This document shows, in pieces, positions 18,630 through 27,766 of a stretch of 64,000 nt of DNA. This DNA comes from Yamadazyma tenuis (Eukaryota > Ascomycota > Pichiomycetes > Serinales > Debaryomycetaceae). The position numbers were made by a program, and so were the translations under genes. Positions within the stretch are counted from its first letter, which is position 1, and each line of letters begins with the position of its first letter. The notes beneath the pieces were generated by a model, which saw nothing but the letters and a program-made list of their open reading frames with translations, was not told the DNA's origin and did no database searches. The stretch is taken from positions 1,054,001 to 1,118,000 of the forward strand of contig NC_089464.1 in the NCBI RefSeq assembly GCF_029203305.1. The letters are read 5' to 3'.

Positions 18630-19261
18630 AATCTGTCAAAATCATGAAATGTTTTGAAATGTAGATGACAATGGAATTCAGTGTTTCTTTATACTAGTCT
18701 TAGTAATCACGGAACCACACATCGGGATACATAGGCCAATAACGACCAAATTTCCGTGGTGCGGAAGATAGGGAAACCCCTGCCGACAGCGGTGCGGCGG
18801 TAGCCCATCACATGTAGATGCCACAGTACCGCGAACTACCGCCATTCTACCGCTGCGTCGTCTTGTGCGTACGTCCACTCTTCCCCAATATCCACAAGAG
18901 AGTATACTGTTACAAGAGAAACTACTCCCGGATACGTTCCCGGGAGTTTTGAAATCAACACACACTGTGGATCAATTGGACATTGAATGATGTTACAGGT
19001 GGTACCATACCAATACCATTTTCCATGAGAGATGTCCTTGCTTGCTAAAGCCTCTGCCCACGGCCAGGTCCGCGAGAGATTACAGGAGCATTTGATCAGG
19101 GACAACCTGCAATTTTTAGACCCAATCTGCAGTACTATTGGCTCAACCAGCGATTCTGCTTGGGTCCAGTCCGCACTTTTTGTTGCAAACCTGCACTTTC
19201 ACCACTCCCTTCGCACTCGCCAAAATTCATCTTCGAGTTTCTCAGTATCCATATCTTCATC
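18630..19261. promoter_or_regulatory. Divergent MCH/VMA16 promoter with paired CCG/CGG motifs
   Basis: About 630 bp between divergent starts. At 18752-18766 there is TTCCG-TGGTG-CGGAA, a perfect inverted pair with 5-bp arms around five bases. At 18783-18792 there is CCG-ACAG-CGG, followed by GCGGCGG. Paired CCG/CGG triplets are the usual target shape of Zn2Cys6 dimers, and the cluster is about 125-165 bp before the transporter start. This is inference from spacing; no factor is assigned. Confidence 0.35.
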
Positions 19262-19852
19262 ATGGCCTATACCAGCATTCTCGTGGCGTCGGCAGCCGCA
19301 ATCGTCGGCGGGTACATGCTTTTCACTGGTAGCGGAGAGTCATTCAACGTCGGGCAATTTCTCGAATCGACTTCTCCCTACATGTGGGCAAACTTGGGAA
19401 TAGTATCTTGTATTGGATTATCGGTGGTGGGGGCTGCCTGGGGGATTTTCATCACCGGGTCAACCATTCTTGGTGCCGGGGTCAAGACACCCAGAATCAC
19501 CACGAAAAACTTGATTTCGATTATTTTCTGTGAAGTGGTGGCCATTTATGGGTTGATTATGGCCATTGTATTTTCTTCCAAATTGACCAGTGTTCCACAG
19601 CTGGAACTCTTCACCAAAGAGAACTTATATACGGGGTATTCTTTGTTCTGGGCCGGAGTAACTGTGGGGCTTTCCAATTTGATCTGTGGGATTTCGGTGG
19701 GTATAACTGGTTCTACTGCTGCCATTTCCGATGCTGCTGACTCGTCACTTTTCGTCAAGATTTTAGTGGTAGAAATCTTTGGATCAGTGTTAGGGTTGTT
19801 TGGCTTGATCGTGGGGTTGTTGATGGCCGGGAAAGCCCAGGAGTTTAAGTAG
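19262..19852 (+). CDS. VMA16: V-ATPase V0 proteolipid subunit c'' (Vma16)
   Basis: Membrane-ring subunit c'' of the vacuolar proton pump, 196 residues. It matches the family along its length: [51 protein letters not shown], and [22 protein letters not shown]. The two buried acidic residues expected in c'' are visible in [11 protein letters not shown] and in [10 protein letters not shown] near the C-terminus. The N-terminus is about 17 residues shorter than in S. cerevisiae (213 aa) but still contains a first membrane segment ending in LFTGSG. The frame extends to an upstream TTG; the ATG at 19262 is chosen on the alignment. It converges with FMP52. Confidence 0.95.
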   Translation: MAYTSILVASAAAIVGGYMLFTGSGESFNVGQFLESTSPYMWANLGIVSCIGLSVVGAAWGIFITGSTILGAGVKTPRITTKNLISIIFCEVVAIYGLIMAIVFSSKLTSVPQLELFTKENLYTGYSLFWAGVTVGLSNLICGISVGITGSTAAISDAADSSLFVKILVVEIFGSVLGLFGLIVGLLMAGKAQEFK

Positions 19853-20004
19853 TCAGTAAGACGTTAGTACAAATAAAACATAAATATGAACGAGGCAGAG
19901 ACGCCAGAGTTGTCACGGATGCCAGAGAACAGTAGAGAGACATAGTACTACGCAGACAGTGTGCAAAGCTCAACACAGACCATAAACATGTTAGATATTA
20001 TACC

Positions 20005-20634
20005 CTAAACTTGGTTGATTTCCTTCACCCCGTAAATCTTGAACTTTTCAGTAGACGTCAACAAACTATTAACCTTAGCAGCAACAACCTCCGCCTTGTT
20101 AGCAAGACTCAGAGAAAGCACTGGCAACTTTAAAACCGAATTAGCAACCGTTTCGGCCAATCTGGGTTTTTCTCTGTCCCCTAACAATGCTCCAGGTCTC
20201 AAGATATGGGTCGAGTTGAACCCCAACTTCTTCACAGCATCTTCAAGCTCTCCCTTCAATCTGAGATACGGGAACCAGCTGTTGGAGTTGGCCCCCACAG
20301 CGGAAATAAGCACATACTTACTGACCCCGTTGGCTTTGGCAGTAGTGGCAAACTTGACGTTATTGTCGATGTCAATTTCCTTAAACTTATCAATTCCTCC
20401 GGCATCGGCCTTGGTGGTCCCAAACGCAGAAATAGCCACGTCGTTACCAACAAAATACTCGTTTTTATACCATTGAGAAGTATCAGGCTCTACAATGGCA
20501 TTGATTTTGTCACTGGTGAGTTTGGGAGCTCTTCTACCAATAGTGGTTATTTGTTTGACAGCATCATTGATAATGAGCTCATGGAGAATCTTGTCTCCAA
20601 CTAGCCCGGTGGACCCTAAGAGAATAATTTTCAT
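20005..20634 (-). CDS. FMP52: Fmp52, atypical SDR of the mitochondrial outer membrane
   Basis: A 209-residue NAD(P)-binding Rossmann-fold protein of the atypical short-chain dehydrogenase type. The nucleotide-binding glycine motif LLGSTGLVGDKILHE is at the N-terminus, followed by family features such as TTKADAGGIDKFKEIDID, YVLISAVGANSNSWFPYLRLKGELE and HILRPGALLGDRE. Fmp52 in S. cerevisiae is found in purified mitochondria; its reaction is not known. The frame extends 23 codons upstream, but the glycine motif starts right after the ATG at 20634, so this start is used. The gene lies head-to-tail with RPN1 on the same strand, about 120 bp downstream of it. Confidence 0.9.
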   Translation of the reverse strand: MKIILLGSTGLVGDKILHELIINDAVKQITTIGRRAPKLTSDKINAIVEPDTSQWYKNEYFVGNDVAISAFGTTKADAGGIDKFKEIDIDNNVKFATTAKANGVSKYVLISAVGANSNSWFPYLRLKGELEDAVKKLGFNSTHILRPGALLGDREKPRLAETVANSVLKLPVLSLSLANKAEVVAAKVNSLLTSTEKFKIYGVKEINQV

Positions 20635-20754
20635 GGTGGCAAGAAAAGAAGAAATACGGATAAATAAATTTGTGGCGCGAACTAAATGATGCAAATGATG
20701 CAAATAAATCTACGCCATTTCAAATCTACTCAATTATGATATACATTCGGCTAC

Positions 20755-23604
20755 TCACAAATCCACCTCCATGAACTCGGGGTTTTTCTTCAATATCACC
20801 ACTCCCTCCAACGAATGGCTCAAGCTGATCCATTCGTCGGTGTTCTCCAACTCGGCTCTTTCACCGTGGTTCAACAATACCGGAGTACTCTGAGTAACCC
20901 AACCGGTGATGGTCTTGGGCTTACCCGCCTGGCCAACCACGTCGACAGCCTGACCCACTCTTACATTCACCTTAAGGGGGTTCAATTCCTCATCCACCGT
21001 GATCAACATTCTTGGTTTAACGGCTGGAATCAAGTAGTATAATAACTGGTGAGTAGTTTCGGTGGTGGAGTCACTTAAAATGAAGCTTTTGGGGTTGAGC
21101 ATAAGCACGGAAATCGTCAACAACGACGCCACTGAAACCTTGGAGATTATACTTCTTTCCACGTTGAATGGCGATAACGTCAAGGTACCTTTACCCAAGT
21201 GCAATAACCCTTGCGCAATTCTCACCATAAACAACGAATCGGGAGACTTGATGTAGTACGAGGCCAATTGACGTAACAATTGGGCCAACCTAGCATTATT
21301 GGTACCGGTTCCTACCAATCCCATGGCGTAGATGGCATTTTGTGCAACTTCCAAATCAGGATCATGACTGTATCGAGACAAAGTTTCAAATACCTTCATT
21401 TGAGGGTTGGCAGTAGATGTCAATGCCATGGCTAACGGCACTGCTCTACGTATCAACGAGTTTCCGTAGTGCATCAAGTGTGAAAAATGGCGCAACGACA
21501 TGTCCTGGCCAATATCTTCACCCATGGCAATAAGAGCAAGTCCTAACACAGCGAAACCATGGTACATGACGTCCTCTTCATCTTGATCCAAATCATCTTC
21601 CTCGTCTGCCTCATCGTCGGCAACTGCTTCCAGTTTCTCAGGTTTGGGGGAGGCATCTTCCATGGCAACATCTTCGGTATTACCTTCATCTATATTGGCG
21701 GTGGTGGAGTTGGCCACTGGAGCAGTAGCGTCAGCTTCAGCTTCATTCTCATCTTCACCAGAAACATCAGTTTCTTCCTTTGGACGGGAAGTACACATTT
21801 GCAATAACGACTGGATCTGTAACACGTTTCCAGTACCCGCATAAGCACAAATGTTCACCAATACCTTCAATGTTTTACTGATGGGATGTTCAATGGCATC
21901 GATGGTTCCCAAGACATCTTCGACTTGCTCAGTTTTGCCCATGTATAAGAGACCCAACCCCAAAGCCATAAGCGTAATGAACTTATTGGTGAGTTGGGTA
22001 AAGTCACGTTCCAATAACGTTTGCAAAATGGTTGAGGTGATATCACCATTACAGGTACCGACGAAAACATGTCCCAACGCTAATGCGGACAATGACGACA
22101 CTTCAACTGAGATGTCCAAATCAGATACCAAAGGAAGCAACAAGGCGAGCACTTCTTCGTTAGCAGTACCAGCGAAGGCTATACCCAAACCGTTGATAGC
22201 AGATGTTTGCAATACCTTGCTGCTACTAGGGTCAACAACATAGTCTTGTAACAATGCCAACGATGCGTCCACATCATCATGGACGTTAGCAGAAATAATA
22301 CCAGTACCCAATAAAGCACCGGCCTTAACCTCATCTTGTTGAGAGTAGGTGTACTTATCCAAAATCTGTAAACCGTCGTTGACATTCCACTGGTGAATAG
22401 CTCCTAACGAAGCAGTGGTAGATGACATACCCGGGCCCTTTGTTTTGTATATCCAGGACTTGTTATCCTCATCAGTTTGCACCAACTTGTCGTTTCCAAA
22501 ACCCAAGTTCAAAAACATATTGACAAAACTAGCAGCCAAGTTCTGTTTGGCAGAATCAATCGATCCTGAGTTACCAATACCCGCCTTTGAGGTCTCCAAG
22601 TGCGACTTATAAACGTCTTCAGGTACTCTGGCGTCGAGTAAATTCAATTCCTTGACCAAATAACTAAAATAATCGTTTAATTTGACATTGGCAATACACT
22701 CTTGCACTTGTTCGTCATCTCCTGGATACTTGAACCCATTATTTTGTTGTGACAAGATAAGACCAAGCTGCTTGTGGACCAAGACGTCTTCCGTCAGCTT
22801 GAATACCTGAGAAATCAACTCTTCGTCGTCCAACTTGATTGCCAATGCCAATGCTTGTGTCAATTGGTTATGGGTTACGTAGATGGAATAAGCAGTCTGT
22901 AAGAATGTAGCATCATCTGGAGGAGATAAGTAAGGAACACAGCTTACCATGTAAAGACACACTCTTTGGAAGGTAGACTCGTCGACGTACTGGGGAAGTT
23001 TCTCGATACCTTCAATCTCAAGTAACAAGTCGACAGCGTCAGCTTCAGCATTATGCTTCAAAAAGTACTGCACTATCACGGTCGATAATTTGACGACTTT
23101 GGCTACGTACTCTTCGTCGTTTCCAAGACTCTCTTGGTACGAGCTTCCTATCTCCAATGCCAAATGTCTCATGTATTCATGACCCCAGTCGGTGATGATA
23201 CTATGTTTGCACAAAAGACGATACTTGAGAGACTCGTTGTTTCCATCGTCTGAATATGTCATCGCCAACACCGACAAAACATCGGCAAACTTATCCTGAA
23301 GGTTCAGAGGCTTGGAACTCCAACTTTCGTAAACCGAACAAAGCAACAGATAATGAGGTCTTAAGAATTTCAAGGGCTTCGGAACAGCAGTCAACGAGGT
23401 AGTGGAGTTTTCTATGAAGCTCTTAAGACTATCAAGATATTCCACATACTCCGCTTCTGAGTGAGAAGGCTCGTTCAACTTTTCCACCAACATTTCTAAT
23501 TCATCTTTAAGGTGCTGGTCTTCTTCATTGAGCTCCTCTTCCTCGTGGGCCTTTTTCTTAGTTTTCTCGACGTGGTCGGGGTTTTCGTCCTTCACAGGTG
23601 CCAT
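20755..23604 (-). CDS. RPN1: Rpn1, 26S proteasome regulatory-particle base subunit
   Basis: Largest non-ATPase scaffold of the 19S base, which docks ubiquitin-receptor shuttles and Ubp6. The 949-residue length is close to the S. cerevisiae protein (993). The N-terminus is strongly charged (KTKKKAHEEEELNEEDQHLKDELE), followed by the helical solenoid with proteasome/cyclosome repeats (for example ASLGAIHQWN, LGTGIISANVHDDVD, SALALGHVFVGTCNGD, LGLGLLYMGKTEQVEDVL). An acidic insertion follows (about residues 600-665), then conserved RIAQGLLHLGKGTLTLSPF and the terminal domain. An Rpn4-type element lies about 90 bp upstream of the start. It is divergent from ECM25. Confidence 0.96.
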   Translation of the reverse strand: MAPVKDENPDHVEKTKKKAHEEEELNEEDQHLKDELEMLVEKLNEPSHSEAEYVEYLDSLKSFIENSTTSLTAVPKPLKFLRPHYLLLCSVYESWSSKPLNLQDKFADVLSVLAMTYSDDGNNESLKYRLLCKHSIITDWGHEYMRHLALEIGSSYQESLGNDEEYVAKVVKLSTVIVQYFLKHNAEADAVDLLLEIEGIEKLPQYVDESTFQRVCLYMVSCVPYLSPPDDATFLQTAYSIYVTHNQLTQALALAIKLDDEELISQVFKLTEDVLVHKQLGLILSQQNNGFKYPGDDEQVQECIANVKLNDYFSYLVKELNLLDARVPEDVYKSHLETSKAGIGNSGSIDSAKQNLAASFVNMFLNLGFGNDKLVQTDEDNKSWIYKTKGPGMSSTTASLGAIHQWNVNDGLQILDKYTYSQQDEVKAGALLGTGIISANVHDDVDASLALLQDYVVDPSSSKVLQTSAINGLGIAFAGTANEEVLALLLPLVSDLDISVEVSSLSALALGHVFVGTCNGDITSTILQTLLERDFTQLTNKFITLMALGLGLLYMGKTEQVEDVLGTIDAIEHPISKTLKVLVNICAYAGTGNVLQIQSLLQMCTSRPKEETDVSGEDENEAEADATAPVANSTTANIDEGNTEDVAMEDASPKPEKLEAVADDEADEEDDLDQDEEDVMYHGFAVLGLALIAMGEDIGQDMSLRHFSHLMHYGNSLIRRAVPLAMALTSTANPQMKVFETLSRYSHDPDLEVAQNAIYAMGLVGTGTNNARLAQLLRQLASYYIKSPDSLFMVRIAQGLLHLGKGTLTLSPFNVERSIISKVSVASLLTISVLMLNPKSFILSDSTTETTHQLLYYLIPAVKPRMLITVDEELNPLKVNVRVGQAVDVVGQAGKPKTITGWVTQSTPVLLNHGERAELENTDEWISLSHSLEGVVILKKNPEFMEVDL

Positions 23605-24065
23605 GGTGATAGTGATGGATTGTTAATTGATGTGAGACAATGCGTTCCACTTACTTATCAGAAATAACACTGTGAGTAGGTTTCTGATCTTGGATGGCAA
23701 AATGGCAGTTTGACAAATCGCGGGCTTTTTGGTGGTGGCGCACGCCCCAGTTCTTCAAAATGCGCGAACGGTTCCTTTGTTTATATTTTACTGCTCTCGC
23801 TCACGATACGGTTTAAAGCTTGGTTTTGTTCCACACTTTCCTTCAGTTTGTTGCATAGAACGGTCCTGGCTGAATTTAGAACGGCATAACTTTGTATTCA
23901 TCTTCTTTTCCCCGCCATTTTTTTCGCACTAGCTCCGTCTTTTCGCTCCTGGGCATCCGCCAACCACCTTTTTGCATCCCACTCATTCTATTAGCATTCT
24001 TCCTACCTCCTTTCTCCTTCACGAGAATTCCACAGCATCCCCATTAGAATCTATATATCACACCA
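23605..24065. promoter_or_regulatory. Divergent RPN1/ECM25 promoter with Rpn4-type (PACE-like) site
   Basis: About 460 bp shared by two divergent genes. At 23693-23702 lies GATGGCAAAA. It differs by one base from GAAGGCAAAA, the proteasome-gene element described in Candida, and by one base from the S. cerevisiae PACE GGTGGCAAA. It is about 90 bp before the RPN1 start. A weaker GGTGGCGCA follows at about 23734-23742. The half near ECM25 is pyrimidine-rich, as in many yeast leaders. Confidence 0.5.
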
Positions 24066-25676
24066 ATGGATCGCATATTTTACAAAACATCGGCTTCCGA
24101 TCGGCATAGCAAATCTCCAGTGTATGTTTTTGATACCTCCTTTCTTCCATCTTCAAATGATATAAATTATGATGAACTCATTTTGACATTGATGACAATC
24201 TTGCCCTCGGAAAAATACACTCTTATCATGTTCTGCAGTGGGCTCAATAAGATCAGTTGGATCTGGGGGGTCAAGTTTCTCAAGAAGTTTCTCATTGAAG
24301 AGTCCAATTTGCAAAATCTTGATAAAGTGTACACTGTTCACGAGGGATGGTTTATAAAAACCCTCACGGGTCTCTTGGCCAACTACCAATTGACCAGAAA
24401 AAACCTTACATTGACCCGAAAACTTTTGGAGAACTTTAACTTAAACAACGACGAGTTCAAGCTTGTTGGCTCCGGATCTGGCGGGTTGATTGTAAACTGT
24501 GCGTCTTTATTTGATCTTGACCAACTTGTGGATATTGACAACATCAAAATCAGTCTCAATGTTTACAAGCATGATTATCAGTTGGACGGTTTCCGTTCAT
24601 TGAATACTGCAGCAACTCCTTTGGCTTGGCAGGTTCCTCTGGAGAGTCTTAAATATCATCTTTACCAGACCTACAACATCATCGACACATACGGCGCAAG
24701 GGTAGAGCTCATCTTCCAAAGACCTGGAAATAAGCTCAGCAGTGAAATCTTTGTGGACTGTATCAAAAGAGATCAAATTATCTGGATTAATGACTGGAAC
24801 TTATATTGCATTGCTACCAGCTTCAAAAAAATAGTTGCTAAATTGCCTCCTTTGCTACCCATTGAGTTGATAACGCTTCCGATCAAGGATAGCACTTTAG
24901 AACAAAACTTTGCTGATATTCTAAATCACTTGAGTTATGATTTCAGAGTGGTTTTGGTAAGTATCTTCAAGCTTCTCCATAAACTCGTGAACAATCAGCA
25001 TATCACCCGACTCACATCAAAGCTGTTGGCGAAGATCTTTGTGACCACCTTGAGTCATCAACTGTATTCAAAAGCAAATGAAAGTAACCTCATTGTTGTG
25101 AATAGCTTCATCAAAAAAGTGATTGAAAACTTTGGCCAGTTTGGTAAAAGTCTTACAGCCGTTGAAATGAGTGACATTTTCAGTGAATGTAGGGAAGAAA
25201 ACTCGTACATTGACTACGACATGACTGTGGACTCCGATGGTGATACAGATGAGCCTATACTGGAGGCTGGAGGTGATGTCAATCTCTCGCCAAAGAAGGT
25301 GTTGGGTTCCAATGAACATGTTTTAAACACCATGACTTCATTTGCCTCAATCAGTACTATAGGATCTACCTTCTCCAAAGATGTTTTTCTTTCACCCACC
25401 AAAACCCAAAGTCCCATTAAGAGCTCGCTTGGAAGTCCAGTGAAAGCTGCTGCTGATATAGACGCCTCTATATCTGTGCAATATCCACCACAGAGGTACC
25501 GATTCAATACCCCAGCACATTCAAAAGAAGTCAATGTGGTATCGCAATTCATTCAATCCCAGGTATCCTCAGCAAGCCCTAAAAAAAGGCCTGTTATTCG
25601 AGGTGTAAAAGTTGGTGAACTAGCAAAGTTATACGAGGAACGGGCACAAGGCCTTGAACTACTCAAGAGTCTTTAG
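24066..25676 (+). CDS. ECM25: Ecm25-like protein with CRAL-TRIO and RhoGAP-like regions
   Basis: A 536-residue protein resembling S. cerevisiae Ecm25 (599 aa). The N-terminal ~160 residues form a Sec14/CRAL-TRIO-like module: PVYVFDTSFLPSS, YTLIMFCSGLNKISWIWGVKFLKKF and VHEGWFIKTLTGLL. The following ~200 residues resemble a diverged RhoGAP domain (QVPLESLKYHLYQTYN, then LPIELITLPIKD, then FRVVLVSIFKLLHKLVNNQHITRLTSKLLAKIF). The C-terminal third is acidic and then Ser/Pro-rich with several SP sites (SPTKTQSPIKSSLGSPVKA), suggesting kinase control. Yeast Ecm25 is linked to cell-wall integrity and endocytosis. Whether the GAP-like part is active is unclear; I do not see a clear arginine finger. 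Confidence 0.72.
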   Translation: MDRIFYKTSASDRHSKSPVYVFDTSFLPSSNDINYDELILTLMTILPSEKYTLIMFCSGLNKISWIWGVKFLKKFLIEESNLQNLDKVYTVHEGWFIKTLTGLLANYQLTRKNLTLTRKLLENFNLNNDEFKLVGSGSGGLIVNCASLFDLDQLVDIDNIKISLNVYKHDYQLDGFRSLNTAATPLAWQVPLESLKYHLYQTYNIIDTYGARVELIFQRPGNKLSSEIFVDCIKRDQIIWINDWNLYCIATSFKKIVAKLPPLLPIELITLPIKDSTLEQNFADILNHLSYDFRVVLVSIFKLLHKLVNNQHITRLTSKLLAKIFVTTLSHQLYSKANESNLIVVNSFIKKVIENFGQFGKSLTAVEMSDIFSECREENSYIDYDMTVDSDGDTDEPILEAGGDVNLSPKKVLGSNEHVLNTMTSFASISTIGSTFSKDVFLSPTKTQSPIKSSLGSPVKAAADIDASISVQYPPQRYRFNTPAHSKEVNVVSQFIQSQVSSASPKKRPVIRGVKVGELAKLYEERAQGLELLKSL

Positions 25677-25862
25677 ATTAATATCAAATATACAATTTGG
25701 GAGTTTAGAAGATTATAACCTTATGCTGTTTGGTGCCAATAACATTTAGAATATAACGCTATACTGTTCCAGTGCCAATATAAAACATTTATTACAAAAA
25801 TAATATACAAACATCTCTACAATAATCCTTTTTAAAAGCTTTCAAAAGAGGAAAACAAATCA

Positions 25863-27065
25863 CTACTCACCAACCAACCGGCTATCAATGTTATCCATCG
25901 ATATTTGGTCGTTGGAGTGAGCATTATTGGCATTAGCAACTGCTGCCATCGAGGCTGCCACCGAGTCGATATCGTTGGTTTGTTGCTGGTTTTGATGTTG
26001 CTGAACAGCAGCAGCAGCAGCTTGTTGCAAGCGTTCCAAGTCCACGTCATTACGATGTTGATGATGGAAATCATCCTCATCATCCTCCATACGCACTTGG
26101 TGGAACGAATTGGTGTTGGTACGTTTGCCATTAACCCCACCGGCATTATTGATATACCCATTCTCACGCTTCAACTTCCGCTTGTAGCCACGGATCTCGT
26201 TATAGATATCTTCTCTCTTGATCAAGATGTCTGGATACTGTTCTTTGATTTTCCCCTCGATATGAGAAGGTTTGGTACCAACCTTGTACAAGTCCACAAT
26301 CAACATATTCAACTCAGTCGACCGTTTTCTCAACATTGGATGATTCGACAATGGGTCCAATTGGGGGTGATTGTGTTCATTGCAAGTTACTTTTAACACC
26401 CAGCTTTGGTTGGCCTTTTTAAAGCTAGCAGTCATAGCAAATGGACATCTCAATTTTTTCGTCTTGGTGTTTGGGTCCATCAAGTAACCATCGCTTTGGA
26501 ACGCACCGGCTGCAACCTTCTTGTTTTTCTTATCACGGTAGCGACCTCCCAATTCGCAGGTGTAGTAAATGGCCTTTTTGTTGGAGTGAGCAATTACCAC
26601 TCCAAACCCGTTATCACGAGCAAATTCGGCGATGAAATCATTCAATTCCTTACGGTCGGTAAACGTCTGGTCAGGGTACGGTTTGGTGATCAAGTTTCCT
26701 TCGGCAGTGATGGTGTTATCTTGTACCGGATAAATTTTCAGTCTGGAGGTAAGAATTGGGTCAGGGATTTGAATGTTAAACTCGCTGTCATCATTGAAAT
26801 TGGGGTGGTGTTGTTGGTGGTGAGGGTGCACACCGGGCCCTTGCGGCTGGCCCAACCCTTCGGGGAGTCCCTGCGGTCCAAGACCTTGGTGGTGCAGATG
26901 GTGCAAATGGTGAGGCTGCTGGTGGTGTTGTTGTTGATGATGGTGATGCATCGACTGATGGTGCAATTCCTGGGCAGTAGCCTGGTCAAGAACCACGCCT
27001 TCTTGCTTAACGGCCTTCAATAGCTGATCATCGATATTGTGTGAATAATCTTCTTCAGCAGACAT
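25863..27065 (-). CDS. RBF1: Rbf1-type WRKY-GCM1/FAR1-like DNA-binding protein
   Basis: A 400-residue regulator with a zinc-binding WRKY-GCM1/FAR1-like domain at about residues 125-245. It starts FTDRKELNDFIAEFARDNGFGVVIAHSNKK, then YYTCELGGRYRDK, KLRCPFAMTASFKK and LKVTCNEHNHPQLDP. The C...C...HNH pattern is that of the family containing Candida albicans Rbf1 and the Aft/Rcs1 factors. The N-terminal part is unusually His/Gln-rich (about residues 35-90), and the C-terminal part has Gln/Ala runs and a basic stretch (RGYKRKLKRENG). C. albicans Rbf1 is also Q-rich and is tied to filamentation and telomere/RPG-box binding. The family placement is firm; orthology to Rbf1 is likely. It converges with ECM25. 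Confidence 0.75.
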   Translation of the reverse strand: MSAEEDYSHNIDDQLLKAVKQEGVVLDQATAQELHHQSMHHHHQQQHHQQPHHLHHLHHQGLGPQGLPEGLGQPQGPGVHPHHQQHHPNFNDDSEFNIQIPDPILTSRLKIYPVQDNTITAEGNLITKPYPDQTFTDRKELNDFIAEFARDNGFGVVIAHSNKKAIYYTCELGGRYRDKKNKKVAAGAFQSDGYLMDPNTKTKKLRCPFAMTASFKKANQSWVLKVTCNEHNHPQLDPLSNHPMLRKRSTELNMLIVDLYKVGTKPSHIEGKIKEQYPDILIKREDIYNEIRGYKRKLKRENGYINNAGGVNGKRTNTNSFHQVRMEDDEDDFHHQHRNDVDLERLQQAAAAAVQQHQNQQQTNDIDSVAASMAAVANANNAHSNDQISMDNIDSRLVGE

Positions 27066-27766
27066 ATTTGTTTATTTGTTTTGATTAGAGAGTGATTCCC
27101 TGGTAATTGGGTAGCAGAGCAATTAGAACAACGACGGGGGCGTTGGGGAGTTGGGAAAACTTAGACAGTGGAGGACAAACCAAAAGACGTGTTTGTGGTA
27201 AGTCTTAAGTCGAGTGGTATACTTGTAACAAAGGGCACTCAAAATAGTCGTGCTGTACTTAGTAGTGCAAAGTGTACTAAAAAATGGGAGTGGGAGAAGT
27301 GTGTTTATTTTGGAGCGAAGGGAGTGGGAGAATCAACAGTGGTGCGGACACTGCGTGAAGATATATACGCATTCACCGCGTATATTTCTGTACTGGCCCC
27401 TATGTGATCAGATATGATTAATGTAGAACCAAGTATCGGGAGACAATGGGTTTGGGGTCGTCAAGGTAGTGGTGGTATAGACCGAGATCCCTGCACCATT
27501 AAGGGGGGTTGAATGCAGGCCATATGTTTGGCTATAACGGTGGTTATGGTACTATAAGCAAATGGCTGCAAAAACCCTATTGTTCATTAGCGATATTAAG
27601 ATTCTGGAAGCATTTGCTAATACTTGTTGGTAATGTAATTTGGAAATTACACACAAAGCTCCCCAATCTCAGATTAGAGTGAAAATATTGAAACTTGCAA
27701 TTTTCACAAATTACAAGTCCTCTAATTGTAGTTAGAAATTATGTATTAATTATATTCCAGCCAGAA
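27066..27766. other. Intergenic region: RBF1 promoter and SPE4-type 3' flank
   Basis: About 700 bp with no supported gene. The part next to the synthase stop (27630-27766) is A/T-rich. It holds two potential hairpins: GTAATTT-GG-AAATTAC at about 27636-27651, and an imperfect one between ACTTGCAATTT and AAATTACAAGT at about 27692-27717. These could assist 3'-end formation. The RBF1-proximal half holds no motif I can assign. Confidence 0.4.

Noticed and set aside
26406..27023. 205-codon plus-strand frame opposite RBF1
   Set aside because: Shadow frame of the His/Gln-rich repeat region; the minus strand holds the recognised domain.
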